Below, piece after piece: positions 1-10,263 of a DNA stretch of 64,000 nt. The translations under genes were made by a program, and so were the position numbers. Below the pieces are notes generated by a model. That model worked only from the letters and a program-made list of their open reading frames with translations. It searched no databases and was not told where the DNA came from. Each line of letters opens with the position of its first letter. Positions within the stretch are counted from its first letter, which is position 1. The DNA is from Isoetes taiwanensis (Eukaryota > Streptophyta > Lycopodiopsida > Isoetales > Isoetaceae): NCBI GenBank assembly GCA_021234155.1, contig JAJEKV010000017.1, positions 18,858,372-18,922,371 on the forward strand, in the 5' to 3' direction.

Positions 1-835
1 TATTAAGAGCTCGGTCATGTAACAAGACAAGCAATTCATATAAATTTGTTTTGGGATGCAGTTTATGTAAATCCAAAGTATATTGAAGCAGAGGACAATC
101 TCCAACAGTAATAACTTGCAGCCTTACTGTGTTTCTATCATCTCTGCAGCCTGCTTGGACTCCTATTTCATCTGCGTTCCAGATTCTAGATGGATCAAAC
201 TTGTGGGTTTCTAAGATAGACTTCAAGGTGGAATAAAAAGCTTGTAAATTGTTTGTGGTCATGGCTTTTACTCTAGCAGCCTCAACACATTGAGTGGACC
301 TTAAGGAAATTGTCGGGTGTCGTTTCTTGAATCCTCTCCACCACTTGAGGCCTGGCATACCATCCTTGAAGCAGGTTTGTCTTAATTTTGTCATTTCAAA
401 GACCTTGTGTCTTAAAATGAGAAGCGTAACAGGAGTCCCTTCATCACAAAGTTTCAAACTCCACTCTACAAGGCTTTCCTCTTCTTCAATGGTCAGGCCT
501 TTAGATTTACTTCCAAACTTGCTTTCAAATAGGCCATAGAGATGGTTACGCGATGTGGTTTGTGGTATACCAAAATGAAGTGCTGATTTCTTAATGGACA
601 TAAGATTATCTTCAACAGCCTCAATAGCTTTGTTCAAATTGTCTAGAGTCCATGCACCCCTTGCCATGGACCTGACCACTTTAGACCCAACTTCTGGGAC
701 AGTTTGCTGCATGACTATGGCCTTGGCTTTTGATGTTTTCTTCTGCTTGGCATGAGATGGAGGGACAAGTATGCTGGAAGACTCATTGGCTGTCGTAGGT
801 GACATTGCAACATTCCTATTCCTCCAAAGATTCAT
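1..835 (-). CDS. pogo/Tigger-like transposase, N-terminal part (runs off the left edge)
   Basis: The minus strand is open from an ATG at 835 to base 1, about 278 codons, so the gene continues outside the window. Seen: a pipsqueak-type helix-turn-helix near residues 65-105 (WTLDNLNKAIEAVEDNLMS, then ALHFGIPQTT), then a CENP-B/Tc5-type second HTH near residues 115-190 (GMPGLKWWRGFKKRHPTISL), then FDPSRIWNADEIGVQ, the usual context of the first catalytic Asp of DDE_1 transposases. This order is typical of pogo/Tigger/jerky proteins, which bind terminal inverted repeats and cut and paste DNA. After NADE the similarity fades; a GTAAGG donor lies near 106, so an intron may begin there. No stop breaks the visible part. 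It could also be a domesticated CENP-B-like gene; the sequence shown cannot decide. Confidence 0.75.
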   Translation of the reverse strand, partial: MNLWRNRNVAMSPTTANESSSILVPPSHAKQKKTSKAKAIVMQQTVPEVGSKVVRSMARGAWTLDNLNKAIEAVEDNLMSIKKSALHFGIPQTTSRNHLYGLFESKFGSKSKGLTIEEEESLVEWSLKLCDEGTPVTLLILRHKVFEMTKLRQTCFKDGMPGLKWWRGFKKRHPTISLRSTQCVEAARVKAMTTNNLQAFYSTLKSILETHKFDPSRIWNADEIGVQAGCRDDRNTVRLQVITVGDCPLLQYTLDLHKLHPKTNLYELLVLLHDRALN

Positions 836-2783
836 GTTGGCTGGTCAAAACTAGTGAGGAATAAGAGGATTTGATGATGATAGTTTATTTAACCTGTTCT
901 GCAAAAACATGTGACAAGATCAGAATCAAAGAAATGCTAAGATAATGCAATATGATCAGAACCAAAAAATGCTACGACATAAAAGAAAAGGACATAAAAG
1001 ATCATAAACAAGAATATTAAAGTCAATAGAATTAGTTTTTTAGTATGATTGCAATCAACTAATGCAGAAGCTTTATATACATAATATGAAAGAATAGAAA
1101 GGTTAAACAAGAATATATTCTTTGCTTAAACTAGAATATCAGTGATTAAATGATGAGAATATATGACAATCAGCTTAAAGAATAATATCAAAATGAATTG
1201 AGAAAGGTTTCTTACTTGCAACAAATTTTAAATAACAATACTTCTACCCTGTAAATGAAAAGATCACTTATCAATATAATAGATAAACTCCTCTACATTA
1301 CACATTGATGCATAGATAAATTATATGAACTCACCTCCATTTCTGAAATGCCTCAATCTCCAAGATTTATGGTCCTAAGAGTACAAACATAAATCAGGAA
1401 AAAGAAAGAGAACAATATGCTCGTTCTGACTTCTGTTTGCCCTTTTATACCTGCAATATCATACATAACAGATGTATCCAATGGTGGATTCGCTTACCAT
1501 ACTGGGCAAGAAAAGATCCTGGCGGGAAAAGATCCCGTCATAGCTGGGACTAACAGTCTTCTATGCGGTGGACAGAGGCGCCATTTACGGTTCTAACAGA
1601 AACGATTTAGGTTCACGACAACCGTTTAGGGTTTTAAGAATAGCCAGGCATAAAAATTGGGTCGCGCATATTCGATTAGGGTAACGGCAACTGCTTTCTC
1701 TAAACATGGGCACGTCACCATTCACGGCCCACCTCCGTTATCTTTTTTTCGATCTGTTGCCTCAGAGGCCTATAAAATGGGTTTGGTGCAGATAATTCTC
1801 GTGTCATAGTATTCTTGCATCCTTTTGCAAGAAATCACCCATCTCAGCTCTAGCTATGGCGCTGGATTTGGGCCAAAAGTGTGCAGTATAGCACTTTTTC
1901 TTGTAATACAATGAGAGGATCGGTCGATAGCCCACATGCAGAAATGGCATTGGATATGAATGATTAGGTAGGGCTAGTTAGAACATGGCTGGAGCAGCTG
2001 ATATGATAATAGTATTAATGGAAGGTCTAGCTATGGCATCATAACAGAAAACTCAGTGCTTTAGAGCGACGTTATTTAACAAAAAATTTAATTGCGACGC
2101 ATTTATTGCAATCGTGTGAGCTGTCCCAGATTTCATGGTAGCTATCATGGATATCGAATTGCATCAAATAGGTGGAGTGACTTAGATCGACGCGAACAAA
2201 AGATTCCCTTCAATTTTCTACTTGCTGGGTAGTTTACTTGAAACAGAGCATTTTGGCAATAAAAAATAGAGTTCAAATTTTCTACTTGTTGGACAATTCT
2301 GATTCCTCACTAGCCCAGAAAGACTATTCATATCTGATTCTGCAATAGCCCAGAAAGACTATTTTGTGAGCAAAATTGGAATTCCACACTAGCCCAGTTC
2401 TGTCTGATTAAACATGGTAAAAAAGTAAACTGGAAACAGTTAGATGAGACATGTAAATTTTGTACCTTTTATCTGATTAAAAAACTTTTTGGCTTTTGTC
2501 CTTGAAAAAAAAATAAAAAAAAATAAACTGGAAACAGAGCAAGATCAGATATGCTTCTTACATTTTCAGAGGCTTCCTTTCCTGCATATTTGATGAATCT
2601 TGTTGCGAGCCATCACATCATGTTACTACCTGGATATATGCTCACTACCTGGATATATCATCAATATTTAAGATACATTTAGGATAATGCTTCGCCTTCC
2701 ACTATAGCCACCGATTGACTTGGTTTCCTCCACATTTTATTATGTTGGCTCCCAATACTACGAACACTGCCATCAAAATCGCC
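836..2783. other. AT-rich intergenic stretch, no gene recognised
   Basis: No coding region is convincing. A TATA-like TATAAAATGG lies at 1771-1780, about 85 bases before a short ATG GCG GCT-like start at 1856 that stops after a few codons, so it may be a dead promoter or LTR remnant. Short direct repeats containing AGCCCAGAAAGACTATT occur around 2309-2366. Confidence 0.4.
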
Positions 2784-3359
2784 CATGTAATGACCAGTAC
2801 CTTTAAGCGGCGTCGCTTGTCTCTTCTATGGAGCCTTTTTTCAGAGGAGATTGCCGGAGATTGCTCGCAGAGCTTTTCTGTGGCAGAGAAGCTTGTAGAG
2901 TTTTTTTTTTTTCTTTGCAGATGACCTTGCTTACCGGAGTTGAGGCGCAGATGGACATGCTACTTGGTGTCATAGTTTTTTATTTGAGTAGGTTTAAAAC
3001 AGGGCAAGAATAGGTTTGAATAGGTTTAAAATAGGGCAGACCAGGCGCAACTATTGAAGGACTTCAATTATAACCAGTTCAGTTTGCATCTCTGGTCAGT
3101 TCTTCACTGCAGCCGCTTCTTGAGCTTGGAAGATTTAACAAAGAAATTTCATCTGGACAGTTGAGCGGTTCTTCAAAAATGGTTCTTAAAAAATTCACGT
3201 TCTTCACTATAGCCGCTTCTTGATCTTGGAAGATCACATAAACCAACTATTTTTTTGAAGATTCAACAAGGAAATTTCATCTAACCAGCTTCCATTCATG
3301 CAAAGGATATGTCGGATCAAAGCAGAGGAGTGGAAATTTAAAGGTACTGGTCATTACAT
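2784..3359. repeat. 22-bp perfect inverted-repeat pair, possible MITE-sized element
   Basis: ATGTAATGACCAGTACCTTT at about 2785 is repeated in inverted orientation at about 3338-3359, spacing the arms roughly 530 bases apart. The interior has no coding capacity. Size and arrangement suggest a non-autonomous DNA transposon, but I see no clear target-site duplication, so the element borders are uncertain. Confidence 0.5.
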
Positions 3360-3378
3360 CCGGTAATCGCCATGAGTC

Positions 3379-3476
3379 GGGCACTCCGCCTGTAAAGGGC
3401 ACCGGTGGCGGCGCCAAACTCGGCAACGCACTCGCGGCTCCACTCATTTGGCGCCCTTTACAGCGCGGAATGCCCC
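3379..3476. repeat. GC-rich foldback hairpin
   Basis: GGGCACTCCGCCTGTAAAGG at 3379 pairs with the inverse of the segment ending at 3476 (25-27-base arms, few mismatches, loop about 46 bases). It is much more GC-rich than its surroundings and starts only 20 bases after the inverted repeat ending at 3359. Probably a small foldback element. Confidence 0.5.
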
Positions 3477-4501
3477 TCCTCCTAGTAATTACCTAGTACA
3501 TAAATTTTGCCATCACCATTTTGTTTTTGCTCCAATCTTGCCTGCCCCTTTGATTTATATTTGTTTTTTTCTCTACATCTGTCATGTAACATACTGAAAA
3601 ACCAGCTTTGACTTCCACCTAGTGATATAAGATAATTTACTAGATAATTGTTTACTAGAAAAACTATCACACATTATTATGAATTTATAAAAGTGCACCT
3701 TGGATTTACTTTGGAAAAAAGCCCCTCAACATTAGAAATTATTACTTTGGATATGAAGGAAGCAGATCCAAAAGGTTAGGGCTTGAAATTCTCGAAGGAA
3801 AAATTAAGTTTAATAATAAAGATTAGGGCTTGAAATTCTCGATGTAAAAATTGAGTTTAATAGTAGCATGGGAGCACAAGGCAATAATGCGGGACCAACT
3901 CCCAAAGGCGCTCAAATTGATACACATTCGCTACGACACAAAATTCTAGTCAGTAAATGAGGCGAGAAAGAGAAATGTTAGCGGTGGCCTTGGCAATTGC
4001 GATAATTATTTAATAGTAAATATTAATATTAAATATGATTTTGCATAGAAAAAAAAAGTATATGTCGCAAAACGTGTAGTCTAATTAATCAATCCATTAT
4101 GTACACATCACTATGTAAAGCTTTGGCAAGGCCCAATGCATTCGCCACAAATATGTTCAAACGTTTAAGTAGCATGCTTTGTATGCTGGAGACTAATTCA
4201 AGTTCGAGGCTTGAAGCCTAGCACATTTGCTGCAACTAAAACTTCGTATTAACCTGAGGTACTTGTAGATAGATGCTAGAAAAATATAAATGCAATATAT
4301 GCTAGCAATGATTGGTCAATTCTACACAACTAAACGAAGCATTTAGAAACTCTTGAAGCGCATCTGCTTATTCATGATTAAACTAGTTTTTATAAGATTT
4401 CTGGGAGTTTTATAAAAGTGGCCATTATTTATTAACTGAATCATAGATCAACAATGTATTTGATGTTATTATCATCCTACTGGCTTTTCATAAGGAAGAG
4501 G
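3477..4501. other. AT-rich intergenic stretch, nothing recognised
   Basis: Low-complexity AT-rich sequence with many stops in all frames. I see no gene, RNA or repeat of note. Confidence 0.4.
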
Positions 4502-4506
4502 ATGCA

Positions 4507-5152
4507 TGATACAAACAGTCTTCTCTGTCTGCAAAACTATCAAACACGGTTAATCCAAAACAACCTGGAAACTCCAGATAAGATCTTCTGGCACTACTTA
4601 TCCACCCAACCGGGTCTGATTTGCAAACACGGCAAGTCTGGGCTCAAATTCTTCATGAGAGTCTGCTAACCAGCTGGATAGCCTCTCTGGGACTCCTTGG
4701 AATACTCCAAAACTAAGGAAAACATTCAATCAACAATTTTACTAGTGAATCTATGGCAAGATTGGCGATCAGACCATCAAACACTTCCGGCTTCCCCTTT
4801 GGTTCTGCTGATCGATGGCTTCTTATACTACTTTAAAAAGGTATTGCATAGCTAAATCGGGATCTTCCCTTACCTTTTATGCCAAATCCGACACCTTTTT
4901 TGCAGATCCGAGCTGATACGTTTGCATTCCGGACAGCCATTCGTTTCTGCCTTTTCTACGTTGTACTTTAATTTTAACTATTTCGTTCTTTACTAGTTTT
5001 TAACATTGCGATATTTCAGTGGTTCCTTTCTTTTACAAGTTATAACTTAAAAACTCCTAACAGTCAATCAAAATATTCATCCAAGCCCTTGCTCTGTGTT
5101 TGTCTCTGCAAATCCATCCTCTGAGCCACGCCCCCAAGCTAGTGCCGTATCA
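4507..5152 (-). repeat. 3' LTR of copy A
   Basis: 646 bp with TGATA...TATCA ends. It is the 3' LTR because the polypurine tract adjoins it on the interior side. Confidence 0.9.
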
Positions 5153-5429
5153 ATTCCTTCCCTTCCCAAGGCTGATCGTCCTCGATCATCTGCCTTAGCT
5201 AGTCGACTGACTATCGGCTTTGCTGGAATAACCACCTTTCTTTCCAAGCTAGTCACCTGACTATCTGCTTTGAAAGGATTTCTTCTAGGCTGGTAAACTT
5301 ACCATCTGCCTGACAATTCTAAGGGTCTGGCTTCTGTGCTGCAGTCACAGTTGCCCCCTTCTAAACTCTAAGCACATTCATTTGAAAAACTTTCATTATC
5401 CTAAACCAAATGAATACAGACGTTTAGCT

Positions 5430-5645
5430 TTACTTATCTTTCAGATAATCAGTCTGAATTCGTACTCTCTTCCTTAGGCTTCTACCTTCTCTTTGTCCAC
5501 TTAAGGATGTATCTTTCTGCTCATTTGCAAAGCATGCCTTTCTTGCTCCATATCTTCTAAACTCCAACTGCTGAGGACAATTTTTTTCATCTCTTGTCCT
5601 TTTTAATTTCCCTGCATCAAGAACAACAACAGTTCTTCCTTCCAT
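5430..5645 (-). CDS. Short ORF inside the TRIM-like element
   Basis: A 71-codon ORF, basic and charged (MEGRTVVVLDAGKLKRTRDE at its start). The same reading is recognisable, but broken by stops, in the sister element around 7880-8060, so the peptide predates the split of the two copies. It may be a remnant of the start of gag from an autonomous ancestor. I recognise no domain and cannot say that it is translated. Confidence 0.3.
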   Translation of the reverse strand: MEGRTVVVLDAGKLKRTRDEKNCPQQLEFRRYGARKACFANEQKDTSLSGQREGRSLRKRVRIQTDYLKDK

Positions 5646-5795
5646 CTCTAAGAGTCTGTTAAACCAACCGGTTAACCTCTCTGGAACTTTCTAGTCATTA
5701 GGTAACATTGAATTGGCTAATTCAAAATCTCGAAACGTGTTAAAGGGCTAACGCAGGATTATTTTAATAGGATCAACTTACGCTCTGATACCAAT

Positions 5796-6437
5796 TGATA
5801 TAAACAGTGTTCTCTGTCTGCAAAACCATCAAACACGGTTAATCCAAAACAACCTGGAAACTCCAGATAAGATCTTCTGGCACTACGTATCCACCCAACT
5901 AGGCTCTGATTTGCAAACATGGCAAGTCTGGGCTCAAATTCTTCCCAATTCTGAGAGTCTGCTAACCAGCTGGATAGCCTCTCTGGGACTCCTTGGAATA
6001 CTCCAAAACTAAGGAAAACATTCAATCAACAATTTTACTAGTGAATCTATGGCAAGATTAGACCATCAAACACTTCCGGCTTCTCCTTTGGTTCTGCTGA
6101 TCAATGGCTTCTTATACTACTTTAAAAAGGTATTGCATAGCTAAATCGGGATCTCCCCTTACCTTTTACGCCAAATCTGGCACCTTTTTTGCAAATCCGA
6201 GCTGATACGTTTGCATTCCGGACAGCCATTCGTTTCTGCCTTTTCTACGTTGTACTTTAATTTTGACTATTTCGTTCTTTACTAGTTTTTAACATTGCGA
6301 TACTTCAATGGTTCCTTTCTTTTACAAGTTATAACTTAAAAACTCCTAACAATCAATCAAAACATTCATCCAAGCCCTTGCCTCTGTGCTCTGCAAATCC
6401 ATCCTCTGAGCCACGCCCCCAAGCTAGTGCCATATCA
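5796..6437 (-). repeat. 5' LTR of copy A
   Basis: 642 bp with TGATA...TATCA ends. It lies next to the primer-binding site at 5782-5793. It lacks a 7-base stretch found in the other LTR and differs by a small indel in the GAATTCTTC/GAGAGTCTGC region. Confidence 0.9.
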
Positions 6438-6442
6438 ATGCA

Positions 6443-7436
6443 CAGTATCCATAAGTTCTAGAATGGATTGCAATTGAATCTTTATGGCATGTGTAACTGA
6501 CAGGACTCCAAAAATGTAATTGTACTCCTTTCCAAATCGATTGATGTTTTTGTATGCATGGGCATCATGATTGGGTTTATTGTGATATAGCATGCATGTG
6601 ATCGAACATTCTAGGTAGCCGGCATCAAAACAAAATTGAAGCTCTAGCATTAAAAAGAAAAACTAAAATACCTGAGTTAACTATTGTGAGCAGATTGCTT
6701 TCTGCACCTTGTTTTTTTACAGAACCATATACGAGTTATCATAATTGCTATCAACATTAGAATATGAAAAATGATAGAAAGAGAGCTTGCAAACTCTATG
6801 ACAGTGTGTCTGTGAGTAGTATCTACTTTCTTAAAGATGATGGAATCAGCAAAATGGTGCTTCTAATCCCTAGAAGTGCAGTCCGTCTAGTGTACAAAGT
6901 ATTTAAATATTTGGCCTGTAGCTTGTGAAAATAACAAGACAAATCATGTTCTAGTACCTAGATGGAAGAATACTTGCACGAATTCTATGTGCATGGAGCT
7001 TTAGAACAGATTGAAATGTCTAGCATTTATTTGGAGTTGTTCTCTACCCATCAGTCAGCAAAAACGAAATGGGATCTTGTATCAAAAGCATGAAAAGATC
7101 TATCAAAACTGTAATGGCATCACTGTAAAATCAATTGGTGCTCTATGTCTGCAAAATTGTGAAATGACGAATTTCTAGAGAAATCTTAAAACCAAATTTG
7201 AATGGCAGATGAATGCCTGCAATGCATGCAGCATGAAACATTGAGATTCTAGAAGTTGGTCGAAGTACAAATTAACTTATCAATTTTGCTCCATAGAATT
7301 TAAAGTCCAGATCTGATAGCTAGTGAGCTCTTGAGAAAGAATTACAACTAAATGTGAGCATATTATGCAGACCCTTATGGAACTATACATATCTATACTT
7401 GGCAAGTTATAGTTTTGGCAAATATGCAGCATTTCA
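6443..7436. other. Intergenic stretch between the two TRIM-like copies
   Basis: AT-rich, no convincing reading frame or RNA gene. It ends where the truncated 5' LTR of copy B begins. Confidence 0.4.
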
Positions 7437-9094
7437 TACGAGAGAGTAATAGCCAAAAACGTGACAAGGGGTCACAAATTACTGCGGCAGTGACATCACA
7501 GTTTTGTAACCAAGTCTTTATGATTTGCAGTTGATCCCGAAGAAGTTGTTCAGTTGAACAACAGAATTTCAGTTTTGGGAAGAGCCACAGAGATCCTTTG
7601 CAGAGTTCGCAAATCTGGGCCCGGTTGGGTGGTGAATTTGTGCCACAAGATCCTGTTCTTGGGTTTTAAAGTTGTTTGGATTGGCTGTGACTGCTAGTTT
7701 TGCAGGTAGAAAAGACGGTTCATATCAATTGGTATCAGAGCATAAGTTGATCTTGTTAAAATAATCTTGTGTTAGGCCTTTAACACATTTCGAGATTTTG
7801 CTTTAGCCAATTCGATGCTGTAATATATACCTGATGCTTAGAAAGTTCCAGAGAGGTTAAGCGGTTGGTTTAACAGACTCTCAGAGAAGGAAGGAAGAAA
7901 CCGTTGTTGTTCTTGATGCAGGGAAAGTAAGAAAGGACAAGAGACGAAAAGGATTGTCCTGAGCAGTTGGAGTCTAGAAGATATTGGGCAAGAAAAACAT
8001 GCTTTGCAAATGATTAGAAAGATCCATCCCCAATTTGACAAAGAGAAGGCGGAGAAGTTTGTATATGCTTGTGATGATTAGTTAACTGAGCGTAGTTTTT
8101 GATTTGACTTAGAAAAGGGTTTTTTTTTACTCAAATATTGTTGTAGAGTTTAGAAGTAAGGAGATGATTGTGACTGCAGCACAGAAGGCAGATCCTTAGA
8201 ATAACGTTTTATAGGCAGATGGTAAGTCTACACCTTAGGAGAAATCCTTTCAAAGCAGATAGTCAGACGACTAGCTTAGAACGAAAGGTGGATTATTCCA
8301 GCAAAGCAGATAGTCAGGTGACTAACTTTGAGAAAAGATAGTTGTTTCTGCAAGACAGATGATCGACTATGATCAGTCTTGAGATGGGAAGGAATTGTTA
8401 TGGCCCGTAAGGCAGATGATCGAGTACGATCGATCTTGAGACGGGAAGGAATTGTAAGACACCAGCAAGGCAGATGATCGAGGACGATCAATCTTGAGAC
8501 GGGAAGGAATGATTACGGCACGAGCTGGGGGGAGCGAGTCGAGTCGGAGAATTTGCAGAGATGAATACAGAGACAAAGGTGTTAGTTAGCATTTTGAAAT
8601 CTGGATATGTGGTGGAATTAAAGGAAGGAGACAACTGCCTGCTAAAAAAGGCTAAAGTCATAAAGAGATCTAAAAATAGAAGTTGAACTTTAATTGGACA
8701 TATCTCCGCAACCAGAGCTGCGATTGAAGCGATTTCTACTTCTTTGTACCGGCTCGGAGTCTAGTTTCCGAATTCGGGGCGGCACATTCCGTAGTTCGTC
8801 CGTACGAGAGAGTAATGGCCAAAAACGTGACAAGGGGTCACAAGTTACTGCGGCAGCAACATCACAATTTTGTAACCAAGTCTTTATGATTCCCAGTTGA
8901 TCCCAGGGAAATTGTTAAATTGAACAACGGAATTCTCAGTTTTGGGAAGAGCCACAGAGATCCTTTGCAGTATTCGCAAATTTGAGCCCGGTTGGGTAGT
9001 GAATTTCTACCAGAAAACCCTGTTTCTGTGTTTTAAAGTTGTTTAGATTAGCTGTGACTGCTAGTTTTGCAGGTAGAAAAGATGGTTCGTATCA
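7437..9094 (+). mobile_element. TRIM-like LTR element, copy B (5'-truncated)
   Basis: Same family as copy A but plus-oriented. A partial 5' LTR (7437-7727, similarity starts at TACGAGAGAG) is followed by the PBS TGGTATCAGAGC at 7730-7741. The interior carries degraded relics of the copy-A ORF. A purine tract ends at 8509, and a full-length 3' LTR of about 585 bp follows (8510-9094, starts TGATTACGGC, ends GTATCA). The LTR start aligns with that of copy A (TGATACGGCACTAGC against TGATTACGGCACGAGC). The 5' half of the left LTR is missing, so no target duplication can be tested. No protein-coding capacity remains. Confidence 0.85.
8349..8509 (+). repeat. Three tandem copies of the polypurine-tract region
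   Basis: A unit of roughly 60 bp containing GGCAGATGATCGAGTACGAT and ending CTTGAGACGGGAAGGAATT occurs three times immediately before the 3' LTR. Only the last copy abuts the LTR and can act as the plus-strand primer. Confidence 0.8.
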
Positions 9095-10263
9095 ATTACC
9101 AGCGCTTATCTGGAAAGAGAATTCATGTTTTTGGTAACATGAGTATAATATTGCTAGTATAATGATTAACTATGCTGATACATTATTTATTAATCACATA
9201 ACATTAATCAGATAAACAAAGATCTGCTGCATTCATTATTTGAAATAAGATCCTCAGGCATTCAAGAGTAGCTACAACTGTTTTGGCAAATCCTCCAGCA
9301 ACATCACCTACAATAAGTTCTTTGATATAAAGAGGCAAGTTATTCGTTATTGACAAAGTACTCTTGACCTTTTTCCATTTCATGAGTTATTGTAGATGTA
9401 GCCGTCAAAGCAGGTATTGTGATTCCATGTTTTCTTCTTAACTTTCCCACAAAAGACTTGTTCTAGTTACAAACGTACCAACCTTAAAGATTACGATGGT
9501 TATAGCTTCAGTGATACCACGAGCGCGATTCGTTCAGCCCCTAAAATGATATGCACCTCTACAGCTGCATTCTCTACAGCCTATTTCAGCCTCTCATTTA
9601 AAATATGCCACGAATATTCTTCACCCCTCACCTCCATGCCTAGGGATTGCCCGTCGGGCAACCCAAAAAGGGCCAAAGCTTTATTTGCTAAAGTTTTGTT
9701 GGCCGAAGCTTGTTACTTAGCCAACCATTCTAACTTGGATGTTGAAATCTACATACAACCAACATGGATGGCATGCATATGCCTCTTCAATTTCTTGGGT
9801 GGATAGTCTAGTTAGTTAGATCCTAATTTCTTTATTTGCATCCAATCCATATCGATTGCAAAAGAAACCCCGCCACTAGAAGCTTTGAAGGCGGAAAGAG
9901 AAGGATCATGGGCATCGCCAGACCTCGAGCCAACGGAAGGAAAAATGAAGGAAAAAAATGTTCGCATAATATTTCCAAGGTTGTTTCCGCATAAGGCTGG
10001 GTTCACATGCATCTTCACGACCCTCACTATCACGTAAAAGGGCTCACCGTTTTAGGCCACCATCAAAACAGGCCCCCTCTCCGGCGATGGTTGCATGTGA
10101 ACCGGCCCAAGGGAAATGTTCAGTTAATGACCGTAGAGGCGTGGGTGACACGTGAGAATGTTGACAAGTGGGAATGTCACGTAACTGGACATTCCCTATT
10201 ATTGAGATGTTCAACGAATCGAATAATTTTTTGACGTAGGTCGAAGCAAAAAAGGGTTTATTA
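9095..10263. other. Upstream region of the HDH gene
   Basis: No gene recognised. A perfect CACGTG (G-box core) sits near 10148, about 115 bases before the HDH start codon, and could be a regulatory site. A short palindrome TTGCCCGTCGGGCAA lies near 9648. Confidence 0.4.

Larger units (their letters stand above)
4507..6437 (-). mobile_element. Complete small non-autonomous LTR retrotransposon (TRIM-like), copy A
   Basis: Two direct long terminal repeats, 4507-5152 (646 bp) and 5796-6437 (642 bp), both begin TGATA and end TATCA. The 5-bp target duplication ATGCA flanks the element exactly (4502-4506 and 6438-6442). Beside the right LTR, 5782-5793 reads on the minus strand as TGGTATCAGAGC, the primer-binding site for initiator Met-tRNA. 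Beside the left LTR, 5153-5167 reads on the minus strand as the purine tract GGGAAGGGAAGGAAT. The element is therefore minus-oriented and structurally complete. The interior is only about 640 bp, with no protease, RT or integrase, so it must be mobilised in trans. The two LTRs are nearly identical apart from small indels, suggesting fairly recent insertion. A relative lies in opposite orientation at 7437-9094. Confidence 0.93.
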
